Below are positions 50,684-59,687 of a DNA stretch of 64,000 nt, piece by piece. Position numbers and translations under genes: made by a program. The notes under the pieces were generated by a model that had not been told where the DNA came from, did not search any database, and saw only the letters and a list, made by a program, of their open reading frames with translations. The DNA is taken from the NCBI GenBank assembly GCA_009777535.1, contig WRLP01000006.1, forward strand, positions 80,432-144,431, in the 5' to 3' direction. This stretch comes from Treponema sp. (GTDB lineage Bacteria; Spirochaetota; Spirochaetia; Treponematales; Breznakiellaceae). How positions within the stretch are numbered: the stretch's first letter is position 1; the number at the start of each line of letters is the position of its first letter.

Positions 50684-50704
50684 ACCGGAAAAGAATGGTA
50701 TAAT
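50677..50704 (+). promoter_or_regulatory. Divergent promoter of the TPR-GreA operon
   Basis: Plus strand TTGTCA (50677-50682), 16-base spacer, TATAAT (50699-50704). TTGTCAA at 50677-50683 is again the -35 for both directions. Confidence 0.75.
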
Positions 50705-50729
50705 ACAATAAATAGTATCCGGGAAGGTG

Positions 50730-51668
50730 ATGGAAACAGCAAAATCAGCGGCGGGGCTTATAGAGGAAGCCTATAACAAGCTAAAAATCTCGGATGCAGT
50801 TGCTGCGGCCGGTATTTTGGAGCAGGCGCTAAAGATTGATTTTGACAATGAGGAGTTGAAACACGCGTTAAAGTGCGTCCATTGGTGGCTTGAACAATTC
50901 AAGAGGGTCGAAGTAATACAGGACCCGTTTGAAAAAGGAGGGTTTTTACTGTCTCTGTTAAAGCAGTATTATGTTTTTTTGGAAAATTTCAATAAGGTCT
51001 ACGACCGGTGTCAGTATGCAATCCGGTGTTATGTGTTTTCAACGGCATTGATCTTTTTCGATAATCTGCTTGGCGACGGGGCGAATAAACATGATCCGGG
51101 TCTGCTGCTGCTGATTGGCCGGTGCTACAAGGGGCTGGGTAATTACGACGAAGCCATTAAATATCTGGAGCAGGCTATCAGGTTTAAGAGGGAGGATGCC
51201 GAAGCCCTTGCGGAACTTGCCGACATAAACGCCATGATGGCGGAAACCAAGGCGGCCAAGGCTTTATTCAGGGAAGCGTTTTTTCTGGATCCAACAAAAG
51301 TGGATCTGCGATCGCTGGAATCTGAACTTATACTGCGCCTTAGGGACAAAGTGGCCGCCCTTGGGTACAGGGAGGAAGAACTGTGCGAGTGGATTCCCGT
51401 TTACGGGTATCTGTGGGGAGTCTTTTCTATAAAGCGGGAGCTTAAACAGGTGGAGATTGGCAGGCTGAAGCAGTCTATTTTTTCACTGGAAGCCGAGCGC
51501 ATGGCCAATCCAAAACGGCGGGATGAAATTACCCCCCGGCTGTTGAACCGGTATTTTTGGCTGATCGATCATTACGAGAACAGCCGTTCAGATCCGGCGC
51601 TGATTGAAGAATGTTTGTTGAAAATAAAGGTTACCGATCCGGATATTTACCAGCGGTATACCAGATGA
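50730..51668 (+). CDS. TPR protein, 312 residues, upstream of TPR-GreA
   Basis: Helical TPR protein with recognisable repeats (GLLLLIGRCYKGLGNYDEAIKYLEQAIRFKREDAEALAELADINAMMAETKAAKALFREAFFLDPTKVDLR). No signal peptide. GTG at 50727 is an alternative start just before the ATG, with GGGAAGG upstream. It ends 11 bases before the greA-fusion gene, which has its own AGGAG; the pair likely work together. Confidence 0.83.
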   Translation: METAKSAAGLIEEAYNKLKISDAVAAAGILEQALKIDFDNEELKHALKCVHWWLEQFKRVEVIQDPFEKGGFLLSLLKQYYVFLENFNKVYDRCQYAIRCYVFSTALIFFDNLLGDGANKHDPGLLLLIGRCYKGLGNYDEAIKYLEQAIRFKREDAEALAELADINAMMAETKAAKALFREAFFLDPTKVDLRSLESELILRLRDKVAALGYREEELCEWIPVYGYLWGVFSIKRELKQVEIGRLKQSIFSLEAERMANPKRRDEITPRLLNRYFWLIDHYENSRSDPALIEECLLKIKVTDPDIYQRYTR

Positions 51669-51679
51669 GGAGTTAGATA

Positions 51680-54424
51680 ATGTCTGTAGTTGAAGCTGAA
51701 GCTACCGTGAGGGAGGGGCAGCAGACAGGAACAGTGTCGGAAGCGGCAAATTCTCTTTTGAAGAATGCCCAGAGTATGCTGACCGAAGAAAAATGGACCA
51801 GGGCAACATTAAGCAATTATTCAACCAGCCAGTTTAAGGAGTTGGATGTTATTCTGAAAGAAGCCCGTGACGAACGTGTTATAGACGAGCTTAAAAAAAA
51901 CTGCGATGACCATCTTGTCCACACAAGGAACAGCATCGTAGCTCTTTACCTGTCGGGGATGGTTGCCCTGTCGCGGCAAATTATTGATGATTCGGCGATG
52001 ATCAATCTTGTGTCAATCTTTGTAGACAACCACAAGTGGAGCATTGTTAAATATCTTTGCGAACGCATTCTCGATTACGGGGAATCCAAATACGCCCTTC
52101 GTACACTGGCCGAATGTTATAAAAATGAAAATGAAGAAGAGGCCGTTTATTCCGTATGGGAACGGCTTGTTAAGGTCGATTTTGAAGAAGCCGATCTTGC
52201 CAAGTCCATCGCCGAATACAGCGATAAACAGGGTAATCTGGAAAAGACGATAGATTATTACAAAAAAGCCCTGCACCGCTACATTAATAAGGGCCTTTTT
52301 ACCAATGTACGGGAAATATGGGAAAAACTCCTGTCCCTGAATCCGGAAGATATTGACTTCTTCCTGCATGTCCAGAAAAAAATAGCCAAGGTAATAAGCG
52401 AAGACAAGGCTGTAGTCCTTCTTAACGATTTGTATTCAAAGTGCAGGAATAAAGACATTGATTTTGCCATTAATATCCTGAAAATTGTCCTTCAGTATGA
52501 TGAAAAAGATGTTCATGCCCGCAAGGAAATAATCGAGTGTTTTAAGAAAAAGTACGCCGAACATTCACAGCTTGATGAGTATATCCGCGTTTCCAACCTG
52601 TCCCAAAACTACCGCAATGTGCATGATGCGATTACCGATTTTGAAAAGCACATAGCTTTTGACAAGGGTAATTTTGTCTACCACCGTACATGGGGTGTCG
52701 GCCGGATTTCCGGTATAGAAGGCGATGAAATTCGCATCGACTTTGCCAAAAAAAGGGCACACTCAATGTCACTTAAAATGGCGGTTGACGCGCTTCAAAC
52801 CCTGTCTAAAAATCATATCTGGGTTTTGAAAGCGACACTGAAAAAGGAAGCCCTGCGTGAAAAGGTCAAAAGCGATATCGCCTGGACACTAAAAACGATA
52901 ATAACAAGTTTCGGGAATTCCTGCGATCTTAAGCGTATTAAGGCTGAAATTTCCCCGGCATTACTTACCGTCGGCGAATGGTCATCATGGAGCACAAAGG
53001 CGCGGGATATCCTTAAATCTGACCCGGGTTTTGGAGTAAGCCCCGAGAATATCGACATCTTTACAATCCGGGAACGGCCCATCAGCGTTACGGAAAAACT
53101 CTACAATGAATTTAAAGCCGAAAAGAATTTCTTCGGCCGGGCTGCAGTTATCCGCGCCTTTGCCAGCCAGAAAGAAGCGGACATGGATTCCGAATATTTT
53201 TCCGAGATGTTCTCGTATTTTACCGCAATACTTCGCGCGCCGACACAAACCGGGGAACAAAATGTCGTATCGTATCTGCTCTTAAAAGAACTTGCCGGCA
53301 AGTATCCCCATCTGGGAACCGGTCTTAATCTGAATTTTGCCGATATTTTTAAGAATATAAATGATGTAGGCCTGCTTTACCGTAATCTTAAAGACGCCAG
53401 GTTCAAGGAAGAATTTCTTCGCCATGTGCAGTTGTTCGTTCCCAACTGGGCCGATTTTTATATAAAACTTTTTCCAATTGCCCTTGTTCCATCGATAATT
53501 TCGGAGCTTGAAAAAGGCGGTTACAATAACAAACTTCAAGCCCTGTGCGCCGACTGTTTTGAACGTTTCCGGGATAACCGCGAGGCTGTAGTCTGGTTTG
53601 TTAAAAACGCCTCGAAAACCGAATGGTACAGGGCGGCGAAAATATCTGCTGAAAAACAACTTATCTCGTTGATTTACATTTTGGATCTTACGTACCGGGA
53701 TATTGAAAATCATAAAGATACAACCGAAAACCGCAAAATAAACAAGCTGGTATACGGACTTTTATTCAAGGAAGACAGCCTCTACTCATTTATCGATCAG
53801 GCCGACAGGGATACCATAACCCGGATTTTCACCTTGATTAATGATGTAAAAGACCTTGATCCGCAGGATAAGCTTAATCTGCGCAGTAAAATACTGGATA
53901 AGAATCCTGATTTTAAATTTTTCGGGGAAGTGGAAAAGAAAGTTTCGCGCGGGCTTATTGTTACCGCTGCCAAGTACGAAGAAAAAAAGAAACAGCTTGC
54001 CTACATTATGGACGAGGAAGTTCCGGCCAATTCCAGGGAAATAGCCTTTGCCCTTTCCCTGGGGGATCTCAGGGAAAATGCCGAGTACAAGGCTGCCAAG
54101 GAAAAGCAGGATCAGCTCAATACGCAGGTGGCAAAACTAAAAGACGAAATTGAGCGTGCCCAGCTCTTCGACCCCAATTCGATAAATACAGCAAAAGCGT
54201 CATTTGGGACAACGGTGGTCTTGCACAATTATTTAAAAGATAAAAAGGAAACGTACACTATTTTAGGTCCATGGGAATCGGATCCTGATAACAATATTAT
54301 CTCCTATCTTTCTCCGTTTGGCAGTGCTATACTGAACAGGGCGGCGGGGGAGCAGTTTGAGTTTGCTATCAGTGATGAGAAAAATTCTTATGCGGTGGAG
54401 AGTATTTCACCAGCAAATGTATAA
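51680..54424 (+). CDS. greA: Giant spirochaete GreA: TPR/helical N-terminus plus transcript-cleavage factor domains
   Basis: The last 160 residues are a full GreA: coiled coil with acidic tip (FALSLGDLRENAEYKAAKEKQDQL) and the C-terminal FKBP-like globular domain (FGTTVVLHNYLKDKKETYTILGPWESDPDNNIISYLSPFGSAILNRAAGEQFEF). GreA rescues backtracked RNA polymerase by stimulating RNA cleavage. About 750 residues precede it: TPR-like helices, a Tudor/CarD-like strand pair (YHRTWGVGRISGIEGDEIRIDFAKKRAHSMSL) near residue 340, then helices. Ordinary GreA has about 158 residues. Similar long forms are known in Treponema and Borrelia. Confidence 0.9.
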   Translation: MSVVEAEATVREGQQTGTVSEAANSLLKNAQSMLTEEKWTRATLSNYSTSQFKELDVILKEARDERVIDELKKNCDDHLVHTRNSIVALYLSGMVALSRQIIDDSAMINLVSIFVDNHKWSIVKYLCERILDYGESKYALRTLAECYKNENEEEAVYSVWERLVKVDFEEADLAKSIAEYSDKQGNLEKTIDYYKKALHRYINKGLFTNVREIWEKLLSLNPEDIDFFLHVQKKIAKVISEDKAVVLLNDLYSKCRNKDIDFAINILKIVLQYDEKDVHARKEIIECFKKKYAEHSQLDEYIRVSNLSQNYRNVHDAITDFEKHIAFDKGNFVYHRTWGVGRISGIEGDEIRIDFAKKRAHSMSLKMAVDALQTLSKNHIWVLKATLKKEALREKVKSDIAWTLKTIITSFGNSCDLKRIKAEISPALLTVGEWSSWSTKARDILKSDPGFGVSPENIDIFTIRERPISVTEKLYNEFKAEKNFFGRAAVIRAFASQKEADMDSEYFSEMFSYFTAILRAPTQTGEQNVVSYLLLKELAGKYPHLGTGLNLNFADIFKNINDVGLLYRNLKDARFKEEFLRHVQLFVPNWADFYIKLFPIALVPSIISELEKGGYNNKLQALCADCFERFRDNREAVVWFVKNASKTEWYRAAKISAEKQLISLIYILDLTYRDIENHKDTTENRKINKLVYGLLFKEDSLYSFIDQADRDTITRIFTLINDVKDLDPQDKLNLRSKILDKNPDFKFFGEVEKKVSRGLIVTAAKYEEKKKQLAYIMDEEVPANSREIAFALSLGDLRENAEYKAAKEKQDQLNTQVAKLKDEIERAQLFDPNSINTAKASFGTTVVLHNYLKDKKETYTILGPWESDPDNNIISYLSPFGSAILNRAAGEQFEFAISDEKNSYAVESISPANV

Positions 54425-54439
54425 ACCGGGAAGGATATT

Positions 54440-56062
54440 ATGAAAGTGAGAATACTTGTATTGGTATTGATCCTGAGCGCGTTTTTCGGCGTTTATGGGC
54501 AGGCCTCCGGCCCCATAGACCTAATTTTGTTGTTGGATACCTCATCAACCATGAGTTCCTCCTACGACGCGGTTAACAATTATACGACAACAGGTATGTT
54601 AAGGGAATTCCTGCGAGTCGGCGACACCTTCCACCTAATTCCCTTTTCTGGCAGTCCCAGGCTTGATGTAGCCCGCCGTATTGAGGGCCGTGGTGATGTG
54701 GAAACCATCATAGGCCGTATACTGCTCCAGTACCCCCTGGAAAGCCGCTCGAACATATCGGCCGCCCTGGGGTATGTTGAGGCTTACGTTAATACACTGC
54801 CGTCGCGTCCCAAGAAAATCGTTCTGGTCAGCGACAGCACAGGGCAGGACAGCCAAATTGAAGCCGCAAGGGCAAGGCTTAGTCCCAGAGGAGTCACTCT
54901 CGATTTTGTAAGAATAACTCACGGGCAGCCCCTTGCAAATCTTCCCGCCTCCGGCCGGCCGGCAGCTTCACCGGCTCCTGCCCAGGTAACCCAGGCCCCT
55001 CCCGCGGCAACCACTACCCGGCCGCCGACGGCATCATCGACTCAACCGCCTGCGGCATCAACGACTCAACCGCCTGCGGCAACTACCCAGGCTCAGCCGC
55101 CGGCTGCTCAGACCCAGGGGCCCGCATCGACTGTAACTCAGCCGCCGGCAACCACCCAGGTTCAGCCGCCGGCTACCCAGACCCAGGTGCCTTCAACAAC
55201 ACCGGTCTGGGATACAGAGCCCGCCCCATCAGGAACAACCGGCCCCGCCGAGGCGGCGGACACTTTTCAGGCACAGCCAACCGACTCCGGCGTTACCGGC
55301 AGGCCGGTTGATGCCGCGCAGGACAGCGAAACTCCCGGAACATGGGAATCAACTACCGGGGAACCTGCGGCACCCTTTGTATTCACTCCAACGGAACAGC
55401 CGGCACAAAGAACCAGGAGAGCCTTTCCAATTGCACTCATTATCGCTCTTCTGGCGGCCGCTCTTATAATCGGCTTTTTAATTCTTCTGTTTGCCCGGCG
55501 TTCACGATCAGGTTCAACACGGGTAATGCCCTTCGGCTCTTCCAATGAACAGGAAGGCCTGCCGCCCTTTATGGATCACAGCAAAGATTTGGCGGAATAC
55601 GCGGCCGGTCAGTCAAGACATCGCGTAACGCCTTATCAGGACAGGGCGACCATCGTAGCGGCAAGGAATGTAGACCCTTCCCAGCCCCTTCTTATCAATC
55701 TTTTTGTGGAAGATCAAAGGACATCAATCGGTAAACGTAATGTTCACTCCCTAAAATCGAATTTCAGTTATACTGTCGGCGGGGGAAGATCGGATTTCCT
55801 TATTTTCCTAGTCCCCATACCGCCTTCCATCGGGGAGCTTCGCAGGGACGGCAGCGGCGTCTGTACATTTATTCCGCGCAAGCCAAAGTACTTTCCGGAC
55901 CTTGGTTCGCAGACACTGCATGACTGCCTTGGTAAAACCATTCGCATAATTTCGGACAAGAACTATGAGCTGCGAGTAAGGTTCATACCTTACGAAGACC
56001 CGCTGGAAGCGTTGAATCGCCTGCTTAACTCACTTAAAGTGCCGGGGCCGACAAACAAGTAG
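54440..56062 (+). CDS. VWA-domain membrane protein with Pro/Thr/Gln-rich stalk
   Basis: Signal peptide (MKVRILVLVLILSAFFGVYG), a von Willebrand A domain with the metal site DTSST at 33-37 (fits DxSxS/T), then a low-complexity stalk at about residues 175-255 built from repeats of PPA(A/T)TTQ-like units, a membrane helix (AFPIALIIALLAAALIIGFLILLFA) and a C-terminal domain of about 170 residues, probably FHA-like. The C-terminal part would be cytoplasmic. It starts 16 bases after the greA fusion and likely belongs to its operon. Function unknown. Confidence 0.8.
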   Translation: MKVRILVLVLILSAFFGVYGQASGPIDLILLLDTSSTMSSSYDAVNNYTTTGMLREFLRVGDTFHLIPFSGSPRLDVARRIEGRGDVETIIGRILLQYPLESRSNISAALGYVEAYVNTLPSRPKKIVLVSDSTGQDSQIEAARARLSPRGVTLDFVRITHGQPLANLPASGRPAASPAPAQVTQAPPAATTTRPPTASSTQPPAASTTQPPAATTQAQPPAAQTQGPASTVTQPPATTQVQPPATQTQVPSTTPVWDTEPAPSGTTGPAEAADTFQAQPTDSGVTGRPVDAAQDSETPGTWESTTGEPAAPFVFTPTEQPAQRTRRAFPIALIIALLAAALIIGFLILLFARRSRSGSTRVMPFGSSNEQEGLPPFMDHSKDLAEYAAGQSRHRVTPYQDRATIVAARNVDPSQPLLINLFVEDQRTSIGKRNVHSLKSNFSYTVGGGRSDFLIFLVPIPPSIGELRRDGSGVCTFIPRKPKYFPDLGSQTLHDCLGKTIRIISDKNYELRVRFIPYEDPLEALNRLLNSLKVPGPTNK

Positions 56063-56073
56063 AAAGGCGCGAA

Positions 56074-56145
56074 TGACCCTAGATGGAATCGAACCATCAC
56101 AACGGGATTAGAAGTCCCGGACTCTATCCATTGAGCTATAGGGCC
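56074..56145 (-). tRNA. tRNA-Arg (anticodon TCT)
   Basis: Acceptor GGCCCTA/TAGGGTC (one G-T pair), D stem GCTC/GAGT, anticodon stem CGGGA/TCCCG with loop CTTCTAA, T stem GATGG/CCATC with loop TTCGATT, discriminator A; CCA not encoded. It decodes AGA. TATAAA lies a few bases upstream of its 5' end on the minus strand. Confidence 0.95.
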
Positions 56146-56160
56146 GTTTTATATCAGACC

Positions 56161-56189
56161 TGTTCGGCAGCCAACCGGGCTGCCGAACA
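56161..56189. other. 12-bp perfect hairpin between ruvA and tRNA-Arg
   Basis: Arms TGTTCGGCAGCC (56161-56172) and GGCTGCCGAACA (56178-56189), 5-base loop. It lies just past the ruvA stop in the direction of transcription. No T-run follows, so it may be a terminator, an RNA-stabilising stem or a processing signal before the tRNA. Confidence 0.7.
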
Positions 56190-56220
56190 AGTCAATTATA
56201 CAACGCAGACGGTATATCCG

Positions 56221-56802
56221 CTATACCCCGCTTAAATTAACAATGGCTTCCTTAAAGAGCATTTTTTCACGCTCTGCTGCCGGCAGAGAAGCGCTTACAA
56301 CGGCGCCTGCATTTTCCAGTGCCGTTTTTGCAGAGTTCTTGTCATAGCCCATTTCGGTTAACGCCTCAATTAAATCTTTGTACGGCGATACGGCTGCATC
56401 TTCATGGGGGGCAAGCAATTTTCCTTTAAGGGACAGCAGCATTTTTTGGGCTGTTTTCCTGCCCAGGCCCGGCACTATTTCCAGCCGTGCAAGATCGCCT
56501 TCTTCCAGGGCGCGTTCAAGATCATCCTGGTTAATTCCGCCCATGATCTTAATCGCTCCCTTTGGGCCGATCCCCTCAACCTTAAGCAGTTCAAGAAAAG
56601 TAAAACGCCGTTTTTCGCTGGCAAAGCCAAAGAGCCTCATCTGATCTTCACGGTGGTACAGCCATGTAAAGACACGGCATTCCCCCTCCATTCCGGCTAA
56701 ATCGTTACCGGGCATTGCAATTTCCCATTCAATATCGCCACATAAAAGGTAAAGAGCTTCGCCGGTTTTACCGTTTGCAATTCCTTTAAGGCTGTTTATC
56801 AT
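56221..56802 (-). CDS. ruvA: Holliday junction branch migration protein RuvA
   Basis: RuvA tetramers bind Holliday junctions and load RuvB. The 193-residue product shows the N-terminal OB region (MINSLKGIANGKTGEALYLLCGDIEWEIAMPG), two helix-hairpin-helix motifs (LKVEGIGPKGAIKIMGGI and LEIVPGLGRKTAQKMLLSLKGKL) and the C-terminal RuvB-binding domain (DLIEALTEMGYDKNSAKTALENA). The ATG at 56802 matches the family start. It overlaps ruvC by 17 bases. RuvB is not in the window. Confidence 0.94.
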   Translation of the reverse strand: MINSLKGIANGKTGEALYLLCGDIEWEIAMPGNDLAGMEGECRVFTWLYHREDQMRLFGFASEKRRFTFLELLKVEGIGPKGAIKIMGGINQDDLERALEEGDLARLEIVPGLGRKTAQKMLLSLKGKLLAPHEDAAVSPYKDLIEALTEMGYDKNSAKTALENAGAVVSASLPAAEREKMLFKEAIVNLSGV

Positions 56803-57313
56803 AACCAATTATACCATTTTTTAAATTAAGCGCCACACAGATAGCCGCGCCAAGAGCGTCGGCGGCATGATCGGGTTTTGGAATTTCGTCCAGTCCAAGA
56901 ATTAATTTTACCATCTGCTGAATCTGCATTTTATCCGCTTTTACAAGGCCCACAACACCTTTTTTTATTGCGTTAGGTGTCAATTCAAGAATAGGGATAC
57001 CCCGCTCGGCGAGAATTGCAGAAATTATTCCCCTGGCCTCCGCCACAGGAATGGCGCTGGAGACATTTCTGCCGAAGTACAGTGTTTCGATGGCCGCCTT
57101 GCCGGGCTTGTAGTCGTCAAGAATTGAACGAAAACACTTCATGATAATAAAAAGCCTTTCCGCCCTCGGAGCGCCGGCCTTTGTCTCTATGTTACCGTGA
57201 TCGATGTATTTTATTTTTCCGCCGCTGCAATCCAGCACTCCCCAGCCTGTGGATGCAAGACCAGGATCAATACCGATAATCCTGCATCCTGCCTTGAGCC
57301 TACTCTGCTTCAA
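56786..57313 (-). CDS. ruvC: Crossover junction endodeoxyribonuclease RuvC
   Basis: Resolves Holliday junctions. Catalytic acidic residues are in IIGIDPGLASTGWGV, AIETLYFGRNVSSA and KPDHAADALGAAICVAL. The only ATG in frame (57379) would overlap yebC by 80 bases with a Thr/Lys-rich tail alien to the family. TTG at 57313 gives a product of 175 residues starting MKQSRLKAGCRIIGIDPG, overlaps the yebC stop by 14 bases, and has GAAGG close by; it is my choice, with moderate certainty. Confidence 0.92.
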   Translation of the reverse strand: MKQSRLKAGCRIIGIDPGLASTGWGVLDCSGGKIKYIDHGNIETKAGAPRAERLFIIMKCFRSILDDYKPGKAAIETLYFGRNVSSAIPVAEARGIISAILAERGIPILELTPNAIKKGVVGLVKADKMQIQQMVKLILGLDEIPKPDHAADALGAAICVALNLKNGIIGYDKQP

Positions 57314-58040
57314 AGCCTTCGGGTATGCTGATATTGGAGTAGACGTTTTGGACGTCGTCGTTTTCTTCAAGTTTATCAATCAACCGCAGGGCTTTAGCCG
57401 TACCTTCATTGTCCAGTGCAACTTCGGCCTCTGCAACCATGCTTATCTGCGCGCTTGTTGTCTCAAAACTCTTCGCACCCAGCGCGTTTACAACCATTTC
57501 GAAATCTTCGGGTGAACTGGTAACCTCGATTATGCCATCCGAAAGAGATACATCTTCCGCGCCGCCTTCAATGGCGGCTTCCATAACGGCGTCCTCGGTA
57601 TATTTTTCCCCGTCCAGGGTGATAACGCCAAGCCGTTTGAAAAGCCTCGATACAGAGCCGGATGTGGCAAGCTGTCCGCCGGCCTTGGTCAGAATGTTGC
57701 GGATATCGGCGGCAGCCCTGTTTTTATTGTCTGTGAGAACCTCGATAAAAATCGCTACTCCGCCTGGAGCATAGGCTTCGTAAACAAGTTCTTCATAGCT
57801 TACACCCTCAAGCTCGCCTGTTCCTTTTTTTATCGCACGATCGATATTATCCTTGGGCATATTGGCCGCTCTGGCTTTTATTATCGCTGTCCGCAGCCGC
57901 GGATTACCCTCCGGATTTCCCCCGCCCATGCGCGCGGAAATGGAAATTTCCTTAATTAACTTTGTAAACACCTGACCGCGTTTTGCGTCGGCGGCACCTT
58001 TTGCGTGCTTAATGGTCGCCCATTTACTGTGGCCTGACAT
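57300..58040 (-). CDS. yebC: YebC/PmpR-family regulatory or translation factor
   Basis: The start MSGHSKWATIKHAKGAADAKRGQVFTKLIKEI is the classic YebC opening, followed by GGNPEGNPRLRTAIIKARAANMPKDNIDRAIKKG and YEAYAPGGVAIFIEVLTDNKNRAAADIRNILTKAGG. The 246-residue length is standard. YebC proteins are described as DNA-binding regulators and, more recently, as easing ribosome stalling at proline runs. It heads the yebC-ruvC-ruvA operon; GGAG lies before the ATG. Confidence 0.95.
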   Translation of the reverse strand: MSGHSKWATIKHAKGAADAKRGQVFTKLIKEISISARMGGGNPEGNPRLRTAIIKARAANMPKDNIDRAIKKGTGELEGVSYEELVYEAYAPGGVAIFIEVLTDNKNRAAADIRNILTKAGGQLATSGSVSRLFKRLGVITLDGEKYTEDAVMEAAIEGGAEDVSLSDGIIEVTSSPEDFEMVVNALGAKSFETTSAQISMVAEAEVALDNEGTAKALRLIDKLEENDDVQNVYSNISIPEGFEAE

Positions 58041-58158
58041 AGCTACTCCTTCAGAGTTTTAAAGAGATTCTAACAAACGAGCCCTTCAAAAAAACGCCCA
58101 ACCTTCCAGCCAGTACATATTTTTAAAAGGCTACAAGCAAACCTAAAATCCTTATGGA

Positions 58159-58383
58159 TTAAAATTTTCCTTTTTGTATTGCCTTTTCTACAGAATCCTT
58201 GACCAGCTTGGTATACCAGTCATAAGAAAAAGGATCTTTGGTTCTTACAACAGGCTTCAGGCTGCCTTCAAGAGAATCCTTGCAGGGTTCACATACCTCC
58301 CGATGACAAATGTGGAAGTAATTCCTTGTGGCAACGGGATTCTCCAGTTTTTTTCTGCAAACATCACAAGATAAGGTTTTCAT
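58159..58383 (-). CDS. Small zinc-ribbon-like protein, 74 residues
   Basis: Two Cys pairs (CDVC near residue 6 and CEPC near 31), with His24 and His27 between them, suggest one zinc site. A helical C-terminus (YTKLVKDSVEKAIQKG) follows. AAGGAG precedes the ATG and a good promoter lies upstream, which supports a real gene. Function unknown; a nucleic-acid or protein-binding regulator is possible. Confidence 0.75.
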   Translation of the reverse strand: MKTLSCDVCRKKLENPVATRNYFHICHREVCEPCKDSLEGSLKPVVRTKDPFSYDWYTKLVKDSVEKAIQKGKF

Positions 58384-58412
58384 ATAGTTACTCCTTGTTT
58401 AATCTTGCAATT

Positions 58413-58441
58413 AGTATACCGAACCTTTTAGAATATGTCGA
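58413..58441 (-). promoter_or_regulatory. Promoter of the small zinc-ribbon gene
   Basis: Minus strand TCGACA (58436-58441), 17-base spacer, TATACT (58413-58418). Confidence 0.65.
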
Positions 58442-58450
58442 GTACCAATT

Positions 58451-59581
58451 GTGATAAAATTCAAAGTTGAAAACAGGATATACAGTTCCAAATGCCCCCT
58501 AATAATAGCAGAGCTGGGTACTTCCCATAATGGGGATATTAAAAAAGCAAAAGAAATGATTACAGCTGCCGCTGAAGCGGGAGCCGGCTGTACCAAGTTC
58601 CAAATGGTTTTTGCTGATGAAATTCTCCATCCAAATACAGGGTTTGTTAATCTGCCGGGGGGTAAAGTCCGGCTTTACGACCGGTTCAAGGCTCTGGAAA
58701 AAAGCAGCGATTTTTATGCAGAACTAAAGGAATATGCCGAATCTACAGGGCTTTTATTTCTCTGCACTCCTTTTGGCCCAAAAAGTGCAAAGATACTGCG
58801 AGATTTACAGCCAAAAATCGCTAAAATTGCTTCGCCGGAGCTAAATTTCACGAGTTTACTAAAAGAAATCTCATGTTGGGCCCTGCCCATTCTATTATCT
58901 TGCGGTGTTTCGTATCTTTCGGACATTGATAAAGCAATCAGGATATTAGGGAACGCGAAAAAAGGGGCCGAAAGCCCGGAAACCGGGCAAGTATGCCTTT
59001 TACACTGTGTTACAGCCTATCCTGCGCCCGAAATTGACTATAATTTAAGGGTTTTACAGAGTTTATCGACGGTTTTCGGCACGCCCGTAGGCGTAAGCGA
59101 CCACAGCCTTGACCCCCGCCTGATTCCGGCCCTGGCTGTCAGCATGGGCGCCGCAGTCATCGAAAAACATTTCTGCCTTTCCCGTAGCGATCCCGGCCTG
59201 GATGACCCCATCGCTCTTCCGCCCGATCAGTTCTCGCTAATGACAGAGGCTGTCCGCCATGCCGCGAAAGCCGGTCCGGAAGAAACCATCATGGCATATA
59301 AGCGTGAAATGGGGGAAGAACTGGTTGAGCAGGTACTCGGAAACGGAAAAAAGGAACTGGCGCCGTCCGAGAAGCAAAATTATCGCTTTACAAACCGGTC
59401 TATCCATGCTTTACGGGACATTAACAAGGGAGAAATTATTCAAATAGGGGATTTTGCGGTTCTTAGAACCGAAAAAAATCTTCGCCCCGGTCTGGAGCCG
59501 TGTTTTGAAGCCCTTATAGAGGGAAGAACAGCCCTGAATTTTATCCCTGCCGGAGAAGGAATACGTTTCCAGGACATTTAA
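58451..59581 (+). CDS. NeuB/PseI-family nonulosonic acid synthase with SAF domain
   Basis: Condenses PEP with an N-acetylated hexosamine to make a sialic-acid-like nine-carbon sugar. The N-terminal TIM barrel has LIIAELGTSHNGDIKKAKEMITAAAEAGAGCTKFQ, GLLFLCTPFG, KIASPELN, LLSCGVSYLSDIDKA and GVSDHSLDP; the C-terminal SAF domain has RSIHALRDINKGEIIQIGDFAVLRTEKN. The 376-residue length is slightly longer than usual. The start is GTG at 58451, where the family begins. It is 49 kb from the PseG-, SpsF-like operon but fits the same pathway; neuraminic, legionaminic and pseudaminic types cannot be told apart here. Confidence 0.87.
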   Translation: MIKFKVENRIYSSKCPLIIAELGTSHNGDIKKAKEMITAAAEAGAGCTKFQMVFADEILHPNTGFVNLPGGKVRLYDRFKALEKSSDFYAELKEYAESTGLLFLCTPFGPKSAKILRDLQPKIAKIASPELNFTSLLKEISCWALPILLSCGVSYLSDIDKAIRILGNAKKGAESPETGQVCLLHCVTAYPAPEIDYNLRVLQSLSTVFGTPVGVSDHSLDPRLIPALAVSMGAAVIEKHFCLSRSDPGLDDPIALPPDQFSLMTEAVRHAAKAGPEETIMAYKREMGEELVEQVLGNGKKELAPSEKQNYRFTNRSIHALRDINKGEIIQIGDFAVLRTEKNLRPGLEPCFEALIEGRTALNFIPAGEGIRFQDI

Positions 59582-59653
59582 AAAATTACCCGTCCTCTTA
59601 TTTAATTTGTCATAAATGAATACTTGAATTGTAATAATTTTCATACAAAGATA

Positions 59654-59682
59654 TTGAACAATTCTTTTAATTATTATAAAAT
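59654..59682 (+). promoter_or_regulatory. Promoter of the 59688 gene
   Basis: TTGAAC (59654-59659), 17-base spacer, TAAAAT (59677-59682). The transcript would begin at or next to the ATG at 59688, and no ribosome-binding site precedes it. Confidence 0.6.
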
Positions 59683-59687
59683 AAAAT

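Noticed and set aside
57409..57774. 121-residue plus-strand frame rich in Ser and Ala
   Set aside because: It is antisense to the well-conserved yebC; its composition is the mirror of that gene.
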